Shown here one piece after another: positions 59,697-64,000 of a stretch of DNA of 64,000 nt. Origin of the DNA: Harmothoe impar (Eukaryota; Annelida; Polychaeta; Phyllodocida; Polynoidae). Numbering within the stretch: the stretch's first letter is position 1; each line of letters begins with the position of its first letter. The stretch covers positions 38,656,976 through 38,720,975 of the forward strand of contig OX381718.1 of the NCBI GenBank assembly GCA_947462335.1. Direction: 5' to 3'. The notes below the pieces were generated by a model. The model made no database searches. It saw only the letters and a program-made list of their open reading frames with translations, and had not been told where the DNA came from. A program made the position numbers and the translations under genes.

Positions 59697-61806
59697 GCTT
59701 AGTTTTATAGCTATTTTGATGCCATCAGCTTGGGGAATGGGCCATGGATAAAGTGGTCCAGTTTCTGGAGGGAGTCAATGCTGCTTTTCTTTCATGAGTT
59801 GATTCACTAACTATATTTATGTTAACACAGAGAATAATTTGATGGTCTAAACGCTACACCTTTAAGATAACGCAGGGAGAAAGCAATCTACGTTAGCGAA
59901 TGGTGTTGAGTCAAGTAGTGCAGACATATCATGTGGTGTCCCGCAAGGGTCAACTTTGGGACCGCTACTTTTCTTGCTGTATGTGAATGAGTTAGAAATG
60001 GTATGCAAGAATTGCAAAGTGTTATTGCATGCCGACTATACTGGGTTATACATTTCCGGCAATGACCAGAAAGATCTGGCTAGGAAAATGCAAGAAGATC
60101 TGGATGCATATTATAATTGGTGTTACCATAACAGGCTTACTATTAATAGTAAAAAAAGAAAATACATGTGTTTCACAAGCAAAAGTAATTGGTTCAACTG
60201 TAGACTAAATATTAATGGTGATAAGATTTTTCCGGTTGACAGCTATGAATATTTAGGAGTAATATTGGATGAAGCACTAACATATGAAAAGTTTGTAAAA
60301 TGGCAGCTCAAAACTACTGCATTCAGGACATATCAGCTAGCATGGTTAAACCCTTTTATTGAAGTTAAAACAGCAATCCTATTGTACAAAACATATATAT
60401 ACTACCTATACTTGAGTATGGTGACGTTCTGTATGCTGGTGTTAAGAAAGAATTGTTAAGGAAAATTCAAAAGGCTCAAAACAGGGTACTTATAGTAGTT
60501 CAAAGAGTAAATTATTTGACTCCAACATTTGATATTCATGCCAGAGCTAAGTTAAATATGTTAGAGGATAGATTATACGTTCATCAGCTGAAAGAAGCAT
60601 ATATGTGAGATGTGGTAAAGCCAAATACAGGGACAATCGTAACCTGAACACTAGGGCATGGGATGGTCCAATACTAAAATATCATACAGCCCATAGCTGT
60701 GCATATACAAGAAGTCTAGAGCATAGCCTCTCTTTTGTATGGAATGATCTAGTAGTGGAAGATAGAGTGATTGAGACCCTCGACAAATTTAAGTGTGAAT
60801 TGTACAAATTTTTAGAACTAAACAAACCTAAGCTTCAAAGGTAATTTTGTATAGGTTCCCTAGTCTGTATCCTCCCTATACCCCTCCCCTCTCCCCACAC
60901 TACCACACCTTTCTGGAGTAATAGGAAGTAACAATGATGCATGGTAAATGATACATAGATCTCCAGTAAGATCACAGTCTGGTATATATTTTCTATAACT
61001 GTTTTTCTTTGTTAAATTCGCCCTGTTCATTAATGTGATATCATCCATAAGAAAGGACCATATTGCCTAATAATATTTATGTTGAGATGTAATCTCTACC
61101 CTTGTTCTAGTTGTATTTGTTGAGGAAAAGTTGATAGTATGTCCGAATCTGTCCGGGCTACAAGGTTCAAATATATAAAGGTAAAGGCTGCCTCCCTTGA
61201 AATAGCTTAATAGCTAAAAAGCAGCCCTTCTTTAAAATGTTGAATAAGTCTGATTTTAATATGTTAGTTTCTCATGAGAATGTGGAGTGTACCATAACGG
61301 GGATTAGTCGAACTATTATAGTATAATTATTACATAACCGAATCTGAAGCATAATGTATATTTGTCAACTATGATAAATCATATGGAGAAATGTACGGAA
61401 GCTGACTTGTCATGAAAGATAAGTTTATTGTCGACAATAAAAATAAATCTACTCAAAAAAAAACCAAAAAAAAACGCAGAGAATAATGTCTGCATTCTCG
61501 TGTGAGTATGCGCATACTTGCCTCCAGAATTACTTCCCTCCGGGAGAGCCCTGGTCCATGCGTGACTCCCTTGGTGAGCCCATAGAAGACTCCCTTAGAT
61601 GAGCCAGGAAGTCACCTAGGCTCAGATGACAATCGGCTAGGGTTCCCCTTAAGAGGGAGGCAGTCTGAACTCCCCTTTGACTCTGTTTCTTTTCTCCGTG
61701 TACTAGAATGGTCATTCTCCACATTCCCCGTGCAGAAACTGGACCACTTTATCCATGGCCCCATTCCCCAAGCTGATGGCATCAAAATAGCTATGAAACC
61801 AAGCTA
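59697..61806. mobile_element. Element with inverted ends carrying a nested LINE
   Basis: About 80 bases at 59697-59778 (containing TTTTGATGCCATCAGCTTGG and GGATAAAGTGGTCCAGTTTC) recur inverted at 61734-61806. They bracket a LINE copy. Either a foldback element that received the LINE, or two nearby copies in opposite orientation. Confidence 0.6.
59839..61476 (+). mobile_element. 5'-truncated LINE with target-site duplication
   Basis: Flanked by CAGAGAATAAT on both sides (59828-59838 and 61477-61487), the target-site duplication. The reading begins inside the reverse transcriptase: DISCGVPQGSTLGPLLFLLY, then LLHADYTGLYISG where YADD should be, NRLTINSKKRKYMCFTSKSN, YLGVILDEALTYEKFVKWQL. After a frameshift near 60410 come YGDVLYAG...KKELLRKIQKAQNR and LNMLEDRLYVHQLKEAYM, with a stop. 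It continues RNLNTRAWDGPILKYHTAHS and ends at a stop at 60844. The 3' UTR runs to an A-rich tail at about 61456-61475. HADY replaces the catalytic YADD, so the copy is dead. Same family as 12690-13138. Confidence 0.88.
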
Positions 61807-61948
61807 AGGCACAGTACCTCTGTTTCTCAACATAAAATGAAACAGGTTCTCCTTGGAATAATTAGTGGAAAACAATTAACAATGATATCTATCGTGGTGA
61901 GATATGACATCCAAAGTTTACTGATCGTACGAGGTAGGATAGTGACTT

Positions 61949-62281
61949 GGGCCACATTTAAAAAAAGGTTTGTTTCTGGTTTGGGAAGATGTCTAAGGTC
62001 GGTAGGTCGGATGTTTTACCCTCTTTTTAAATATTAGCCAATCCCTCTACATATCCTGAAATTGACCAAAGAAATGTGTAAAAATGTGAAGATTTATCAA
62101 AACTGCATAACTTTGCATGTACAATGCGGCATTTCTATTTAACATTATATACTATACTAAAATTATTGTAAAAAAAAAAAGGTGTAAAAATATAATTTTC
62201 TTCAAAATTGCATAAAGGAAGTAGGGTCGGCCCTGTTTAGACAGGCTTGGACGGGTAACCTGAAACAAACCTTTTTTGGCC
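61949..62281. repeat. MITE, short relative of the GGCC-A(n) element
   Basis: GGCCACATTTAAAAAAAGG then TTTGTTTCTGG on the left, and CCTGAAACAAACCTTTTTTG then GCC on the right, are inverted ends matching those of 7997-9198. Inner GGTCGGTAGGTCGG and AGGGTCGGCCCTGTTT are also shared. About 333 bp, non-coding. Confidence 0.75.
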
Positions 62282-62380
62282 TTACTATCCCTGCATCAAC
62301 ATAGGACTCACATACCCAACAGACACATAAGGAGTCGGCCATTTTGTGTCACTGCATGGTTAACCAGTGACATTAAGAAC

Positions 62381-63300
62381 ATGGAGTTAACCTGTAGTCA
62401 GACAGAGAAAGCTCCAAATACAGGTAAAATATTAACTCATCATACATACATGAGCACTTTCTTCAAACTACATGTTGCATATAGACGTTGACAATATAAG
62501 CCAATACAACACCAGCTGTTCGTTTTTCATTGAGCAGGAAAATCACTTTAATTTACATCTATAAAAGTATAATGTGGATGGAAAGTAATTATACTTTTGT
62601 ATATGGCAATTATACTATATGTATCTTTAAAATCCAACTATCTATTGAAACATTGTCCTTCGCTCATTGAAATATAGCCCAGTATCCAACTCATGAACAA
62701 TGGTGCACTTATGCAGAATGTATGTTGTTGTTGTTGGTTAATTTTTATTGGCATTAATAATTAATAATTAATTATTTCGTAGTATACAGAGGACGATTTT
62801 CAAATAAATGTAAAATAAAAGAATGTACCTAATAGGCATGAACATTTATCTATGATATTGTAGTGTTTTCATAATCATTGGTAAACTAGAGTTGATATTT
62901 CAACTTTGGACTCATTTTCTAAAATAGATACTGAAATCCTGTACAACTTGGCACTCTAAATTTGTCTGCATATAAAATATACTAGGGCCTTATAAAATGT
63001 CTTGTATCGGTCGATTTTTAAAAGGGCTGTGTTGCCAGTGTCGATCTTTACATGTAGAGGCACATTAAACCTTGTTTCTACACAGTGCCATGGTGGACGT
63101 CTTGCCGGCTGAACCTGGCCATAGTGGGGATGTTTGGTACAATGTGTATGTACTTGATGAGAGCCAATATGAGTGTGGCCATTGTCTGTATGACCAGCGA
63201 CGCCAACACCACTGAAAATGAAGATAACCTAACAACATGGAACAGTGAAGTATCTTACATTCATCCAGCTGTAGGGATAATGAATGAAGGACAGTCAACA
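62381..63300 (+). CDS. SLC17-type transporter, fourth copy, first two coding exons (runs past right edge)
   Basis: Exon 1 62381-62423 encodes MELTCSQTEKAPNT and ends ACAG|GTAAAA. Exon 2 63086-63300 completes VPWWTSCRLNLAIVGMFG, TM1 MRANMSVAIVCM and the acidic glycosylatable loop NTTENEDN, ending at phase 0 with CA|GTAAGG-type donor. The phases equal those of the other three copies. The rest of the gene is outside the window. The loop is closest to the first minus-strand copy (both have DANTTENEDNL). Confidence 0.9.
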
Positions 63301-63409
63301 GTAAGGAACTTATTATTACATTGCATAAAACTTTCCATTAAAGTCATTTATATTTCTGAAGTGTACACATACCTTTAATTTCAGTATTGCTAACCCTACA
63401 AACAGAACT

Positions 63410-63730
63410 CAATAATGACACAAGTTAGAAACGTGCCTATTTCCTGGGAAAGCACAAGTACAAGATAGACTTAGGAGATTCTTGAGAATAATGAATATTC
63501 CTAGTGACATGTTCAATGGTGATGTGTATATCCCCAGTTTTATTCATGGAAATAACCAGAAATTCCACAAGTAGAATGAAGATGTGTATTTCTTGAGTTT
63601 TAATACAAAAAATCATAGGGAATATGGCGCAAGAAAATATCCAAAACACATTCCAGAAACGTTCTAAAATTCTCAAGTTTTGACACGAGAATGGTACGAG
63701 TTCTGCTTGAGATTGTGTTTGCATGGAAGC
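63410..63730. repeat. Dispersed repeat, third copy
   Basis: Ends with GAGTTCTGCTTGAGATTGTG and contains CAGAAATTCCACAAGTAGAA, matching copies at 55960-56215 (same orientation) and 58540-58860 (inverted). In intron 2 of the fourth SLC17 gene. Confidence 0.6.
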
Positions 63731-64000
63731 GTAATACAGAAAATTGAAAAATACAACAATCTACTCTGATGATAACCTCATGTGCTCAAACTGCAAGGAA
63801 CATGATATTGATTACTTGTTATCAGTATGTACATTCAATAAATACCTCCTCATGACATGTCGAACAGCACTCATATTGATAAAGTTTATCACCCCATGTG
63901 TGAAGTGGATATAGATGCATACCATGTCTTATATTGCTATATATTGGCCATGATTTAGATATGTGTTCCCAATTCAAGTTGGACGAAAAGCTAGGTATAA

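Noticed and set aside
1..64000. CRISPR array, phage or bacterial operon
   Set aside because: No direct-repeat/spacer pattern and all confident genes are intron-containing animal families.

Overview
The window is animal (metazoan) genomic DNA. Genes are split into short exons with GT-AG introns, the sequence is AT-rich, and the spaces are full of non-LTR retrotransposon remnants, foldback elements and short inverted-repeat elements. Gene content (clan-2 microsomal cytochromes P450, SLC17/sialin-type transporters, a UDP-glycosyltransferase relic) and repeat style point to a marine invertebrate such as a mollusc, brachiopod or amphioxus. I cannot fix the species. There are no bacterial, phage or CRISPR features.

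Layout. (1) 1-4,437, minus strand: the 5' end of a CYP2-like P450 that runs off the left edge. It has a previously non-obvious first coding exon at 4,326-4,437. (2) 4.4-18.7 kb: a repeat-rich spacer with a foldback element, degenerate LINE reverse transcriptases, a MITE nested in a LINE, and a 4.5 kb composite element (14,136-18,658) studded with nine copies of a 20-base motif and holding another LINE. (3) 18,690-27,757, minus strand: a complete eight-exon CYP2-like gene (498 aa) whose I-helix and heme-loop motifs are atypical. Its introns hold a 2.5 kb inverted-repeat element, a foldback, a 198 bp duplication and a second copy of a tRNA-like foldback. (4) 27.8-33.9 kb: a spacer with SINE, LINE and MITE remnants and some unassigned ORFs. 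(5) 33.9-64.0 kb: four SLC17-type transporter genes, two on minus (33,881-40,734 and 41,459-48,849) and two on plus (52,615-58,300 and 62,381 to past the right edge). A truncated, frameshifted UGT relic lies between the two pairs.

The three fully contained SLC17 genes each have twelve coding exons. Nine consecutive internal exons have exactly the same lengths (133,101,88,96,131,150,133,151,91), so they are tandem or inverted duplicates of one ancestral gene. The second gene carries a 2-base insertion in exon 2 and a GC donor. The P450s and UGT are detoxification or lipid-metabolism families, and the SLC17 proteins are organic-anion transporters. Nothing in the sequence shows that they form a single pathway.

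I reconstructed exons by hand from splice consensus, phase continuity and cross-comparison of paralogues. Every exon set for the complete P450 and two of the three full SLC17 genes joins in frame.
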